DNA of 64,000 nt. Source: Hoyosella rhizosphaerae. GTDB taxonomy: Bacteria; Actinomycetota; Actinomycetes; Mycobacteriales; Mycobacteriaceae. The translations under genes were made by a program, and so were the position numbers. The stretch lies in assembly GCF_014643175.1 (NCBI RefSeq), contig NZ_BMJH01000002.1, positions 248,001 through 312,000 of the forward strand. The letters are read 5' to 3'. Positions 1-9,731 of this stretch are shown in pieces. The notes below the pieces were generated by a model. The model was not told the DNA's origin and searched no databases. It was given only the letters and a program-made list of their open reading frames with translations. Position 1 is the stretch's first letter. Every line of letters starts with the position of its first letter.

Positions 1-1
1 G

Positions 2-1324
2 GACGTCGTGGCCGTCGCCGGTGTGCAAGAAGGCTTATGGCCCTCCCTTCGCGGCCGCAGCAGCCTGCTCGGTGTTGAGGATCTAGACGACGTTCTTGAA
101 CGCGACTACACGTCCGAGCCTGAATCGCAGGTTTCCCGGCTAGCACCGATCCTCACCGATGAGCGCAAGCTCTTCCTAGTGGCATGTACGCGAGCCCGGC
201 AGCGTCTACTCATAACATCCGTCGAATCGATCACCGGCGATGCGGACCTTGTTCCATCCCGCTTCCTGGCAGACCTTCAACCAGAATTGATCGACCGCAC
301 AGGCGACGTCGGCTACACCTCAAGCGGTGACGGTGAGCGCACAGTACTTGCCCTCCCCGCGCTCGTCGCACGCCTGCGCGCCGTTGTTTGTTCGGACGAC
401 GAAACAGATGACCGGCGCGGCAACGCCGCAACCCAACTGGCGCGGCTCGCGGCAGCCGGAGTGCCCGGCGCTCACCCGCGTGATTGGTACGGACTTGCCT
501 CCTTGAGCACAACTACGTCGTTATGGGAAGACGACGGTTCGCCGATATCGCTGTCACCATCAGTAGTGGAAGTACTGCTCCAATGCCCACTCCGATGGAT
601 GCTGACCCAGCACGGCGGATCGGACAATGACAAGCTCAGTGCCGTCAAGGGGACAGTGGTGCACACCCTTGCGCAAGCCGTTGCGGGTCGACTGCCGGAC
701 GAACAAATCAATGAGGCCTTAGAGCGGTCATGGAGCGCACTCGATCTTGGGGCACCCTGGTTCGCGGAACATGAGCAAGCCCGCGCGAAATCGATGCTGG
801 ACAATTTTCGTTCGTGGCTGGCCTCATCGCGTGGCGAGTTCACGGAAGCTGGAGTTGAAGTCGCGATTGACGGCGTACTCACCTCGACGGAGGGCGAAGG
901 GCCATCAGTGCGGTTGCGTGGTCGGATCGACAGGCTTGAACATGACAGCGAAGGACGACCCGTCATCGTTGATATCAAGACGGCCAAACAAGCGGTGTCG
1001 AATGCGGACGCTGCAGAACACGCTCAGCTAGCTACCTACCAAGTCGCGGCTGAACAAGGCCTCATCAGCGGCGAGGCTGCTGAATCCGGCGGCGCACATT
1101 TGCTGTTCATCGCCCAAAGCAACAAGAAGACTGGTGCAACGCAGCGTTCGCAGCCACCCCTCACCGACGAACTGCGCAAGGCATGGGTCGAGCGAATACA
1201 GGACGCTGCCCGAGCAACAAAGGGACCAGAGTTCCGGGCTTGCATCAACGACGGATGCACCCATTGCCCTGTGCGAACGTCATGTCCAGTGCACGAAGAA
1301 GGACGGCAGGTCACAGCACCTTGA
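2..1324 (+). CDS. adnA: AdnA helicase-nuclease subunit, C-terminal part (5' end outside window)
   Basis: This is the C-terminal part of the AdnA subunit of AdnAB, the actinobacterial motor-nuclease that resects double-strand DNA breaks. The frame is open at the window edge, so the N-terminal helicase motifs are missing. What remains shows a UvrD-type motif VI (CTRARQRLLIT) and then a RecB-family nuclease domain with GRIDRLE and VDIKT metal-binding motifs. A Cys in LLQCPLRW before the nuclease and a C-x2-C-x5-C group near the end (CTHCPVRTSC) match the iron-sulfur staple of AddB-type nucleases. The stop TGA overlaps the likely TTG start of adnB, so the two genes are probably translationally coupled. 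The pair matches Rv3202c-Rv3201c of M. tuberculosis. Identification is confident. Confidence 0.93.
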   Translation, partial: DVVAVAGVQEGLWPSLRGRSSLLGVEDLDDVLERDYTSEPESQVSRLAPILTDERKLFLVACTRARQRLLITSVESITGDADLVPSRFLADLQPELIDRTGDVGYTSSGDGERTVLALPALVARLRAVVCSDDETDDRRGNAATQLARLAAAGVPGAHPRDWYGLASLSTTTSLWEDDGSPISLSPSVVEVLLQCPLRWMLTQHGGSDNDKLSAVKGTVVHTLAQAVAGRLPDEQINEALERSWSALDLGAPWFAEHEQARAKSMLDNFRSWLASSRGEFTEAGVEVAIDGVLTSTEGEGPSVRLRGRIDRLEHDSEGRPVIVDIKTAKQAVSNADAAEHAQLATYQVAAEQGLISGEAAESGGAHLLFIAQSNKKTGATQRSQPPLTDELRKAWVERIQDAARATKGPEFRACINDGCTHCPVRTSCPVHEEGRQVTAP

Positions 1325-4300
1325 GTAACAAGCCGCAGACTAACAAGCCTGTGAAGCGACATCCGTCATCCGCGTCGTTTTCCAACGCCCGATTCACCCC
1401 CACACAACTCGCGCGCGCCCTCGGGCAGTTCCCACCCACGGACGAACAGCATGCAGTGATTACCGCGCCCGCTTCACCTGTTTTGGTTGTCGCGGGGGCA
1501 GGCGCGGGCAAAACCGAGACCATGGCTGGGCGCGTTGTGTGGCTGGTCGCGAACGGTTTCGTTAGCCCAGAAGACATCCTGGGACTGACCTTCACCCGCA
1601 AGGCCGCTCAGCAACTCAGCCAGCGCATTCGTGTCCGGTTGTCGCGGCTAGCGGGATCGGAACTCCTGCGCGACGCAGACCCGACCGGCGCGCTACGCAC
1701 CAAGATCACTGTGAGCGAACCCGATGTCAGCACCTACCACGCATACGCCGGTCGATTGCTCGCCGAGCACGGACTTCGATTGCCGATCGAACCATCAGCA
1801 ACATTGCTGTCGGCAACAGAATTGTGGCAAGTCGCATTCCGCGTAGTGAATACCTGGAGTGAACCACTAGACATAGCCCATACCCCGGCAACCGTCACCA
1901 ACACAGTGCTGGCCCTATCAAGTGCGCTCGATGAACACCTCGTAGAACTCGACCAACTAGAGGCGGACGAACATAGCCTCGAAAAGCTGATCGAGAATCT
2001 CCCACCAGGACCGAAGCAACGCGCAACTCCCAATCAGGACCTACTCAGTATCCTGGAGGTGCAGCGGCAACGCCGCCAACTGGTCCCGCTGGTACGCGCG
2101 CTCCGCGACACATTGCGACAAGAAGGCGCCCTCGACTTCGGCAGTCAGATGTCCCTCTCCGCTCGGGTAGCGCAACTACATCCCGAGGTTGGTGTCAGTG
2201 AACGCGCTCGCTACAGAGTTGTCCTGCTTGACGAGTACCAAGACACAGGGCATTCGCAACGCATCCTGCTGTCTTCTCTGTTTGGCAAAGGGCAAGACCA
2301 TGCTCTGGCGGTAACAGCGGTCGGCGACCCGGTCCAATCCATTTATGGCTGGCGAGGCGCGTCGGCGGCGAACTTGCCGCGTTTTATAACCGACTTTCCA
2401 CGCAAGGGCAACCGACCAGCTACACGGCTCGAACTGCTGACGAGTTGGCGAAACCCAGAGCGGGCACTTGATGTGGCAAACAGTGTATCTGGACCACTCC
2501 GCGATCGAGGTGTGCCAGTCAGCATCCTGAAGGCACGCCCAGATGCCCCAGCCGGCGACATCACACTGTCGCTGTGGACCGATGTCGAAGCAGAACGCAA
2601 CTGGATAGCTGACCAGATAGCCGATCGGCATCGCGACGCGATCACACACGGCCAACCACCCCCAACCACTGCGGTATTGCTGCGCCGAAATAAGGATTCG
2701 GCACCCATAGCTGAAGCGCTTCGGCAACGCGGAATACCCGTGGAAGTGGTGGGACTCGGCGGGCTTCTCGACACACCCGAAGTGCAAGACCTCATCGCGA
2801 TGCTTCGACTTATCGCGGATCCCTTGGCGGGCACTGCCGCGATACGTGTGCTCACCGGGGCGCGGTGGAGGATAGGAGCCGCCGATATTGCGGCCTTGTG
2901 GCAACGTGCCAGGAAACTGGCGCTCGGCCAGGGGCGCGCGGTGCCTGGCGAAGTGCGCACGGCAGCTGAACTCAATGACGCGCTCGACGAAGCGTTGCCT
3001 GGTGAACTCGCTGAACAAGCAGGGATCGCCGACGCGATCTCTGACCCAGGTGATGCGAAACAATACTCAACTGATGGATACCGCAGAATCACCAGGCTCG
3101 GCAACGAGCTGTCGCAGTTGCGCGAACGAATCGGGCAGCCACTGACGGAACTGGTTGCCGACGTTGAACGCACACTGAACCTCGGTATTGAGTCTGAAGC
3201 GCGCTGCCACAGCGGAATCGAAGCGGGCGGAGCGGGGCGGGAACACCTCGACGCATTCGCCGACGTCGTGTCCCACTACGCGCGAAACTCAGCCGCCACC
3301 CTCCCCGGGATGCTCGCATACTTCGACGCGGCCGCAAAGGTCGAAAAGGGTCTAAAGCCGGGGGAAATAAGCGTGGCACCGGATCGGGTGCAGATCTTAA
3401 CCACCCATTCTGCGAAAGGTTTGGAATGGGAGGTAGTTGCCATCCCACACCTCACCGATGGCGTGTTTCCCACCAGCCGCCAGTCGTCAACCTGGCTGAG
3501 CGCTACGCAAGAACTACCGTCGCATCTGCGCGGGGACCGCGCTGACCGCACCTATGATCGCCGAACTGGTGAACTCACAGAACCTGCCTCATCGGAGGGC
3601 GTGCCGATTTTGCACCTCGACGATGTGACCCACCGCAAACAGCTTGAGGAGGCGCTCGAACAGCATAAGGCGGCGTTCGCTGAACGGGGGCTTGATGAGG
3701 AACGCCGCCTGTTCTACGTGGCGCTAACCAGAACCGAACGATCCCTTTTGCTATCAGGCCACCACTGGAGTGAAGGCACGCAAAAACCACGCGGGCCGTC
3801 CATATTTTTGAACGAAGTAAAAGAACTCGGCGACACCACGCTGAGCGCCGCCATTTCCGTAGCCCATTGGGCGCCCGCACCACCTGAGGGCGAATCCAAC
3901 CCGCTGTCGGCAGAGCCTGTGATCGAGAACTGGCCGGTCGACCCACTCGGTCAGCGGAGAGACTCGGTTTCCGACGGCGCTCGCCGAGTGCGTGCCGCAT
4001 TGAAAACCCTGAAGTCGGATCAAACGACCCCGGATCCAACGACAGAGAGTGTGGCATCAGTAGAACTCGAAGTAGCTGATCCGCAGGGCGACGAAGAGTC
4101 GCGCCAGTGGGCAGAAGACGTCGATGCACTACTAACGGAACGCGAACAGCACCGCACCCGCGATGTCAGCGTCGTACTGCCTCGCCACCTCTCAGTCAGC
4201 AACATCGTCATGCTCGCGAGCGATCCCTACGATCTCGCGGTGCGATTGCGTCGGCCATTGCCGTTCCCACCCAACCCACTTGCTCGACGGGGAACCGCAT

Positions 4301-4833
4301 TCCACGCGTGGCTTGAGCGTCGATTCAGTGCGACGCGCCTAATTGACCTCGATGAATTGCCTGGTGCCGCTGATATCGACGAACAAGTAGACGACGATCT
4401 TGAGCGCTTGCAAGAAGCGTTCGAACGGTCAAAATGGGCACTCCGTAGTCCCACAGAAGTGGAGGTCCCGTTCGAAACTGTCCTCGGCGGAACTGTATTG
4501 CGCGGTCGAATTGACGCAGTATTCCGCGATAAGGACGGAGGTTGGACAGTCGTCGACTGGAAAACAGGAAAGGAAGCGGGCCCGAGGGATGAGCACGCTG
4601 CCGCAATGCAACTCGCCGCGTATCGGATTGCGTGGGCCGACCTGATGAGCGCCCGGGGCACCCCCGTTGACCCAGAATCTGTGCGAGCGGCGTTCCATTA
4701 CGTAAGGTCGAACAACACAGTTGCCCCTCAATCACTTCCAGGGCGGGCTACCTTATTGAAGATGCTGGAAAATCCAGGCGACACTGACCATGCTGTTCGG
4801 TTGCGTCGCGACGAGTTAACAAAAGACGATTAG
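1321..4833 (+). CDS. adnB: AdnB helicase-nuclease subunit
   Basis: Second subunit of the AdnAB end-resection machine, about 1170 residues. Motifs in order: Walker A GAGAGKTE near residues 59-66, DEYQDT (motif II), GDPVQSIYGWRGAS (motif III), FYVALTRTERSLLL (motif VI), then a C-terminal RecB-like nuclease with GRIDAVF and VVDWKTGK. Unlike AdnA it has no cysteine cluster at the end, as expected for AdnB. The reading frame runs further upstream inside adnA, but a TTG at 1321 that overlaps the adnA stop (TTGA) and has GGCAGG about ten bases before it is the best start. A GTG at 1351 is an alternative without a clear ribosome site. Both subunits are predicted to have ATPase and nuclease activity in the cytoplasm. 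Confidence 0.92.
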   Translation: MSNKPQTNKPVKRHPSSASFSNARFTPTQLARALGQFPPTDEQHAVITAPASPVLVVAGAGAGKTETMAGRVVWLVANGFVSPEDILGLTFTRKAAQQLSQRIRVRLSRLAGSELLRDADPTGALRTKITVSEPDVSTYHAYAGRLLAEHGLRLPIEPSATLLSATELWQVAFRVVNTWSEPLDIAHTPATVTNTVLALSSALDEHLVELDQLEADEHSLEKLIENLPPGPKQRATPNQDLLSILEVQRQRRQLVPLVRALRDTLRQEGALDFGSQMSLSARVAQLHPEVGVSERARYRVVLLDEYQDTGHSQRILLSSLFGKGQDHALAVTAVGDPVQSIYGWRGASAANLPRFITDFPRKGNRPATRLELLTSWRNPERALDVANSVSGPLRDRGVPVSILKARPDAPAGDITLSLWTDVEAERNWIADQIADRHRDAITHGQPPPTTAVLLRRNKDSAPIAEALRQRGIPVEVVGLGGLLDTPEVQDLIAMLRLIADPLAGTAAIRVLTGARWRIGAADIAALWQRARKLALGQGRAVPGEVRTAAELNDALDEALPGELAEQAGIADAISDPGDAKQYSTDGYRRITRLGNELSQLRERIGQPLTELVADVERTLNLGIESEARCHSGIEAGGAGREHLDAFADVVSHYARNSAATLPGMLAYFDAAAKVEKGLKPGEISVAPDRVQILTTHSAKGLEWEVVAIPHLTDGVFPTSRQSSTWLSATQELPSHLRGDRADRTYDRRTGELTEPASSEGVPILHLDDVTHRKQLEEALEQHKAAFAERGLDEERRLFYVALTRTERSLLLSGHHWSEGTQKPRGPSIFLNEVKELGDTTLSAAISVAHWAPAPPEGESNPLSAEPVIENWPVDPLGQRRDSVSDGARRVRAALKTLKSDQTTPDPTTESVASVELEVADPQGDEESRQWAEDVDALLTEREQHRTRDVSVVLPRHLSVSNIVMLASDPYDLAVRLRRPLPFPPNPLARRGTAFHAWLERRFSATRLIDLDELPGAADIDEQVDDDLERLQEAFERSKWALRSPTEVEVPFETVLGGTVLRGRIDAVFRDKDGGWTVVDWKTGKEAGPRDEHAAAMQLAAYRIAWADLMSARGTPVDPESVRAAFHYVRSNNTVAPQSLPGRATLLKMLENPGDTDHAVRLRRDELTKDD

Positions 4834-4844
4834 GCTCATTTGCC

Positions 4845-6059
4845 ATGACAAGAAGAATCCTGGTTTTCGGTGCCACCGGTTACACCGGCGGGTTGGTGGC
4901 GCAGGAACTGCTCGCCCGCGGGGAACGACCAGTTCTTGTCGCTCGCAATGCGGAAGCACTCGACACGCGTGCCCGAGAGCTCGACCCCCGCAAACCCCCC
5001 AAAACCCTGGTGATGGACGTTCGGGATATTGGCACGTTGCGTCGCACGATTAACGCCGATGACGTCATCGTCACCACAGTTGGACCGTTTGGGGAGCATG
5101 GCCGACCAGTAGCGGAAGCTGCAGCGGAGGCTGGCGCCTCGTACCTAGATTCAGCCGGTGAACCACCGTTTATTCGATGGATCTTCAATAAACTCGGCAC
5201 CCGCGCTGCGGTGCGAGGCGCGCGCATTATGCCCGGCTTTGGGCACGAATACGTCAGTGGCCAACTTGCCGGTGCGTGGGCGCTGGAGCGGGCCGCAGAA
5301 ATGGGCGTGCCGCACCGGCTTGAGATTGGCTACTTCCGCACGGAAGGGTCACTGTGCGGTTTGAGCCGAGGCACCATCGCCTCGCTTGCCGGCGCTAGCT
5401 TGCAAAAGTCATTCACCTTCCGGGGTGGTATTCGCGACGAGCGCCCCGGGGCGCGCAGCACACGATTCCGAATCGACGGACGCACCCATGCTGGTTTCAG
5501 TATCGGAACCACAGAACACCTGACTCTGCCGGAAATCTCCCCAAGCCTCAACGAAGTTGATGTGTACCTAGGCTGGTTCGGCAAGGCATCGCCGCTGTTG
5601 TCGAAAGCTAGTATTGCCATGCCAGTTATCAGCGCTGTTCCGGGTACACAGCGTGCAATGGCGGCGCTCGGTGGCAAGCTCGGTTCATTGCGGTCAACCC
5701 AACTTGATCAGCCAGCGCTTGCGCAGTCGCAATCACTCGTGTCAGCACGCGTGTTCGCGAAGTCGGGGCACCAATTGAGTGCCGTGAACCTCAGCGGACC
5801 CAACGGTTATCAGCTGACGGCATCGTTATTGGCGTGGGCTTCTGTGGTTGAGGCACATGCCAGTTCTCGTTCTGTTCACCGTAGAACCGGGGTGCTTGGC
5901 GCAATCCAGGCATATGGACTCGGTGTTATTCGGGATACGTGCCAGCACTTTGGTCTTGATGACGCGCAGCTGAGTGCTGCGAATAACGCTGATGAACCGC
6001 CGGTTGGTGACGCGACTCGGATTGACGCGTATCGCTCAGAAACTGTGGAGGACAAGTGA
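4845..6059 (+). CDS. Saccharopine dehydrogenase-like NAD(P)-binding protein
   Basis: A 404-residue protein that begins with a Rossmann fold, GATGYTGGLVAQELL, typical of the saccharopine dehydrogenase NADP-binding domain family. In mycobacteria this family includes the trans-acting enoyl reductases of lipid synthesis and many members of unknown substrate. The residues after the fold (DVRDIGTLRRTI, VTTVGPFGEHG, YLDSAGEPPF) fit the family. It starts 11 bases after adnB and may be cotranscribed with it, but it has no obvious link to DNA repair. In M. tuberculosis the adnB and K+-channel genes are adjacent, so this gene looks like an insertion into that order. The substrate cannot be predicted. 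Confidence 0.8.
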   Translation: MTRRILVFGATGYTGGLVAQELLARGERPVLVARNAEALDTRARELDPRKPPKTLVMDVRDIGTLRRTINADDVIVTTVGPFGEHGRPVAEAAAEAGASYLDSAGEPPFIRWIFNKLGTRAAVRGARIMPGFGHEYVSGQLAGAWALERAAEMGVPHRLEIGYFRTEGSLCGLSRGTIASLAGASLQKSFTFRGGIRDERPGARSTRFRIDGRTHAGFSIGTTEHLTLPEISPSLNEVDVYLGWFGKASPLLSKASIAMPVISAVPGTQRAMAALGGKLGSLRSTQLDQPALAQSQSLVSARVFAKSGHQLSAVNLSGPNGYQLTASLLAWASVVEAHASSRSVHRRTGVLGAIQAYGLGVIRDTCQHFGLDDAQLSAANNADEPPVGDATRIDAYRSETVEDK

Positions 6060-6088
6060 GCATCTCGGTGAGGCGGTAGCCTCAGCGA

Positions 6089-7201
6089 GTGCGGAAGTTT
6101 GCCCATAGGCGCCGAGTCGCAGCAGAACAATTGACGGATCGGCCACAGTACGCGCTCATCAGCATCATCCGGATGCCGAAGCTCGACCGCAGTCCTGCGC
6201 AGGCGATTGCGACTCGGATTGTCGGAGCCGTCGTGGCACTGTTCGTGACGTCCGCAGTTGTCTACATTGACAGGGACGGGTACAGCAACTCGGTCGACTC
6301 GCCACTGTCCTATCTTGACTGCCTGTACTACGCCACAGTGAGCTTGTCTACCACCGGTTATGGCGATATAGCCCCACTGACACCATTCGCTCGCGCCACT
6401 AACATCTTCTTGATTACTCCACTGCGCGTGATGTTTTTTATCCTCCTGATTGGGACCACACTGGAAGTGCTAACTGAGACGTCACGTCAGGCGTGGCGGA
6501 TTCAACGCTGGAGGGAACGAGTGCGTAACCACACCATCGTCGTGGGGTACGGAACAAAAGGTCGTACAGCGGTCGACGCCATGCTCGGTGATGGTGCGCG
6601 AGCAAGCGATATCGTTGTGGTCGACACTGAGCAGGCGACTTTAGACGTCGCATCGGCTCGTGGTCTGGTGACGGTCAAAGGTTCGGCAACCCGATCCGAT
6701 GTGCTCCGGCTCGCAGGGGCGGCACATGCTGCTGCAATTATTGTTGCCACTGACAGGGACGATTCGGCCATTCTGACGACCTTGACGGCACGAGAATTAG
6801 CGCCACGCGCCAAAATTATTGCGTCGATTCGCGAATCTGAAAACATGCACTTGTTGAAGCAATCCGGCGCTGATTCAGTGGTGGTGTCGTCCGAGACCGC
6901 TGGTCGCCTCCTCGGGATAGCGACAACGGCGCCGAACGTAGTGGAAATGTTTGAGGACCTGCTCACCCCAGAAGTGGGTTTCGCGATCGCCGAGCGGCGA
7001 ATCAACGATGACGAAATTGGTAGATCGCCGCGCCAACTACCTGATATATCGCTCGGCGTGGTCCGTATGGGCACGCTGTACCGGGCAGATGACAGCACTG
7101 TTGCGCGACTGCAGGAGCGGGACCGAATCCTATACCTGCGACGCACGCCTGAATCGGAAGCGCGCAACGGCGCAGACCGAGCACGGCCGGGGCGAACATG
7201 A
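6089..7201 (+). CDS. Two-TM potassium channel with RCK/TrkA-N domain
   Basis: A 370-residue cation channel like Rv3200c. It has a first membrane segment (about residues 40-60), a pore helix and the K+ selectivity filter TTGYGD, a second membrane segment, and then a cytoplasmic RCK domain starting with a Rossmann motif VVGYGTKGR and ending in a TrkA-C-like part. The architecture is that of MthK-type ligand-gated K+ channels, probably a tetramer in the cell membrane. The GTG at 6089 lacks a good ribosome site; an ATG at 6173, just before the first membrane helix, is a possible alternative start. The stop lies 13 bases before nudC, so the two genes are likely in one operon. A short hairpin (TGAGGC-GGTA-GCCTCA, 6069-6084) sits just before it. 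Confidence 0.88.
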   Translation: MRKFAHRRRVAAEQLTDRPQYALISIIRMPKLDRSPAQAIATRIVGAVVALFVTSAVVYIDRDGYSNSVDSPLSYLDCLYYATVSLSTTGYGDIAPLTPFARATNIFLITPLRVMFFILLIGTTLEVLTETSRQAWRIQRWRERVRNHTIVVGYGTKGRTAVDAMLGDGARASDIVVVDTEQATLDVASARGLVTVKGSATRSDVLRLAGAAHAAAIIVATDRDDSAILTTLTARELAPRAKIIASIRESENMHLLKQSGADSVVVSSETAGRLLGIATTAPNVVEMFEDLLTPEVGFAIAERRINDDEIGRSPRQLPDISLGVVRMGTLYRADDSTVARLQERDRILYLRRTPESEARNGADRARPGRT

Positions 7202-7214
7202 TGATGGGACGATC

Positions 7215-8138
7215 ATGAGGTCTGCCGCGTTCAATCTTGCGCATACCCCGGCGTTGTCGCGCGCAGAACTTGAGCGGGCAGCCTGGTTGCGAACCGATGC
7301 GGTTGCGTTGAATCGCGGCTGGAAAGACGCCGTAGTGCTCCGGCTTGACCGCAACAACCATGTGCGCGGCGACGGCACCGAATTGGTGCTTGAACCGGCA
7401 TTGTCCTACGGCTCGCTACCTCCCGAGGACGCGGTGCTTATCGCTGCGGGAGCAGAGCCAGACGGCCGCCACATGTGGGCGGTGGAAGCAGAATTGCCGC
7501 TCGGGGAATCGACAAACTTGAGGGCAGTGGGTGCGTCACTAGGCGCTCGGGATGCAGGGTTGTTGACCACAGCTCAAGCGGTTTTGAACTGGCACCGGCA
7601 CTCAATGTTTTGTGCTCGATGTGGCGGGCGGACTCTATCAACCCAGGCAGGTTGGGCGCGCAAGTGCGTTGAGTGTGGTTTGGAAACGTATCCTCGCACC
7701 GATCCTGCAGCGATCTGCCTAGTGCATGACGGCGGCGACCGGGTTCTGTTGGGGCGCCAGCCCGCTTGGCCGCAGGGCAGGTATTCGCTGCTGGCAGGTT
7801 TTGTCGAGGCAGGTGAATCGGCTGAGTCCTGTGTGCGCCGCGAAGTGCGTGAAGAGGTGGGTGTCGAAGTCGATTCGGTCACCTACCTCGGAAGCCAACC
7901 GTGGCCGTTTCCTCGATCACTGATGCTCGGATTCCACGCAGTGGCAGACCCTGGTTCGCCTATCGTGCCCGAAGACGGCGAAATCGAAGATGCGCGCTGG
8001 TTTGACCTGTCAGATGTGCAGGCGGCGTTGTCAGTGGACGATGACTGGCGCACCACGCGCACCAACCTGCCCTTCACCGCACCGGGTTCCGTGTCGATTG
8101 CGCGCGGAATCCTCGAATCCTGGGTGCTGCAGAGGTAG
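7215..8138 (+). CDS. nudC: NADH pyrophosphatase / NAD-cap hydrolase NudC
   Basis: NudC, 307 residues, hydrolyses NADH to NMNH and AMP and, in studied bacteria, removes NAD caps from RNA. A zinc ribbon is visible (C133, C136, C151, C154), followed by a complete Nudix box: G195, E201 and REVREEVG at 209-216. The NADH-pyrophosphatase signature SQPWPFPRS is at about 227-235. The open frame extends far upstream inside the channel gene, but the ATG at 7215, with GGGA five bases before it, gives the family's usual length (313 in M. tuberculosis) and N-terminus. It follows the channel gene as Rv3199c follows Rv3200c. Confidence 0.94.
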   Translation: MRSAAFNLAHTPALSRAELERAAWLRTDAVALNRGWKDAVVLRLDRNNHVRGDGTELVLEPALSYGSLPPEDAVLIAAGAEPDGRHMWAVEAELPLGESTNLRAVGASLGARDAGLLTTAQAVLNWHRHSMFCARCGGRTLSTQAGWARKCVECGLETYPRTDPAAICLVHDGGDRVLLGRQPAWPQGRYSLLAGFVEAGESAESCVRREVREEVGVEVDSVTYLGSQPWPFPRSLMLGFHAVADPGSPIVPEDGEIEDARWFDLSDVQAALSVDDDWRTTRTNLPFTAPGSVSIARGILESWVLQR

Positions 8139-8193
8139 CCGGGGCAGGATTGGTCGCTGACGATGGCTATTCTCCCTTGGTGAATCGTGTTGT

Positions 8194-9384
8194 GTGACGA
8201 AGGCGGCCGCAGTGGAACTCGACGATCTGATGAATGCCAGGCATGTTCACCTGAGCGACTCATGGGAGGCGCCGACGGTGTTTGCTGGTGCCGTGCGCGA
8301 CGACCAGATCGCGCTCACAAAATTGTTGCAGGACCGGCCAGACATTGCTGTGGTAGACCCGGTGCGTCACATCGCGGACGATCTGTTTGAGTTCCGCAAT
8401 CCAGACAAGATCGACAACACTGCGGCGCGTCGCAAATTTCTTGATGCAGCTATTCACGACGGATCGGAGTGGGGCACGTGGGTGTACTTCCCGTGGAAAC
8501 GCGCCATCGTCCGATTCCCAAACCCCGATGACCATTGGGGCCTTCGAACTTTCCGAAACCGAAACCTCATCACCGCATCTGAGTCCGAAGTTCTGCGCGC
8601 AGCAACAGTCGCTGTCTTTGGATTAAGCGTCGGCAGCAACATCGTGGACCAATGCGTACAGACTGGAATCGGCGAGAAGATCGTCATGGGCGATACAGAC
8701 ACGGTGTCGCCCACCAACCTCAACCGTATTCGGGCAGCCATGTCAGATGTGGGCCTGCCGAAGGTGGTCGTGCAGGCACGCAAGGTTAGCGAATCCAATC
8801 CATTTGTCGAACAAGTTCATTTGGAGCGAGGGTACACCCCCAGCAGTGACACGGTGCTTGATGAACATCGCCCAGACGTCATTGTCGACGAGGTTGACGA
8901 CGTAGTGAGCAAAGCACGTATTCGCCGCTATGCGCAGAGTCGGGGAATCCCTGTGGTGATGGTGGCGGACCTTGCTGACAAAGCTGTGATCGATGTCGAA
9001 AGGCACGATCAAGGTAATGTCACGCCCTTCCTTGGGCGGCTCAGCCAGCAAGAGTTCGAGATGCTCTGTGAGGGAGGGGGCACCGAAAAAGAGCGACGGC
9101 AAGCTTTGGTGAAAATTGTAGGGGCTAGGCATATATCGCCCAAGATGCTTGCCTCTGTCATGCAGATAGGAACGTCACTCGCAGGCTTCCCACAGCTCGG
9201 TTCAGCAGCGACAGCAGGGGGTGCGCTCGCGTCGGTGGTGATCCGAGAGATCATTCTCGACAGGAAAATGCGCTCCGGACACTATGTGTTTTCTCCGAAG
9301 CGCATCCTCGATCTTCAACGTGACATGTCAATACCAGCCACCGCAGCCACTATGTGGAATTTTCGCACCTATGTGCGACGCTAA
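8194..9384 (+). CDS. Stand-alone ThiF/MoeB-type E1-like adenylyltransferase
   Basis: A 396-residue protein with a ThiF-family nucleotide-binding domain from about residue 130: VAVFGLSVGSN (an altered glycine loop), then GDTDTVSPTNLNR, the Asp/Arg core that binds ATP-Mg in E1-like enzymes. About 120 residues of unrecognised sequence precede it. The C-terminal part keeps the helical end of the fold but no obvious CxxC zinc pairs and no clear catalytic cysteine. Its closest remembered relative is the ThiF half of Rv1355c-like proteins. No ThiS/MoaD-like carrier or rhodanese partner is next to it. It lies between nudC and mrx1, which are neighbours in M. tuberculosis. The GTG at 8194 was taken as the start. 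Function is unknown. Confidence 0.8.
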   Translation: MTKAAAVELDDLMNARHVHLSDSWEAPTVFAGAVRDDQIALTKLLQDRPDIAVVDPVRHIADDLFEFRNPDKIDNTAARRKFLDAAIHDGSEWGTWVYFPWKRAIVRFPNPDDHWGLRTFRNRNLITASESEVLRAATVAVFGLSVGSNIVDQCVQTGIGEKIVMGDTDTVSPTNLNRIRAAMSDVGLPKVVVQARKVSESNPFVEQVHLERGYTPSSDTVLDEHRPDVIVDEVDDVVSKARIRRYAQSRGIPVVMVADLADKAVIDVERHDQGNVTPFLGRLSQQEFEMLCEGGGTEKERRQALVKIVGARHISPKMLASVMQIGTSLAGFPQLGSAATAGGALASVVIREIILDRKMRSGHYVFSPKRILDLQRDMSIPATAATMWNFRTYVRR

Positions 9385-9389
9385 CCGAT

Positions 9390-9650
9390 TCAGGCGCTGA
9401 TGATCGCCTTCACCTGTGCCAACGACGGATTTGTTGCTGTCTTGCCGTTAGGGAACTTCAACGTGGGTACGACGTGATTGCCGCCGTTGACGCTGCCAAC
9501 AAACTTCGCTGCTGCTGGGTCGTTCTCGATGTCGATCTCGGTGAACGGGATATCCGCTTCGCGGAGTTGCTTCTTCAAGCGAATACAGAATCCACACCAA
9601 CTGGTGGTGTACATCGTCAACGCCTGCGAACTACCTTCGTGTGCACTCAT
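9390..9650 (-). CDS. mrx1: Mycoredoxin-1 (glutaredoxin fold, CGFC)
   Basis: An 86-residue glutaredoxin-like protein with active site CGFC (C19, C22) after LTMYTTSW, a cis-proline segment HVVPTL and a C-terminal NPSLAQVKAII helix. It matches Rv3198A, mycoredoxin-1, which reduces mycothiol mixed disulfides using mycothiol; CGYC in M. tuberculosis is CGFC here. This is further support for a mycothiol-making actinobacterium. The start at 9650 (MSAHEG) was preferred over an upstream GTG at 9671 by comparison with the family length. It is convergent with the ThiF gene (5-base gap) and divergent from uvrD2, the arrangement of neighbours seen in mycobacteria. Confidence 0.92.
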   Translation of the reverse strand: MSAHEGSSQALTMYTTSWCGFCIRLKKQLREADIPFTEIDIENDPAAAKFVGSVNGGNHVVPTLKFPNGKTATNPSLAQVKAIISA

Positions 9651-9731
9651 GTCTGAAATAAACCACACCACGGGGCGATTTCATTCCTCAACAGTTCGAA
9701 AGTGTCGGCATTCACTGTCATGATGGTCCCC

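Noticed and set aside
1183-1320. N-terminal extension of AdnB
   Set aside because: It is the other frame of the adnA end. The TTG overlapping the adnA stop fits coupling and family length.
2176-3063. Minus-strand ORF of 295 codons inside adnB
   Set aside because: No recognisable domain; adnB motifs run through the same bases on the plus strand.
6951-7214. N-terminal extension of NudC
   Set aside because: It lies inside the channel gene; the family begins at the ATG at 7215.
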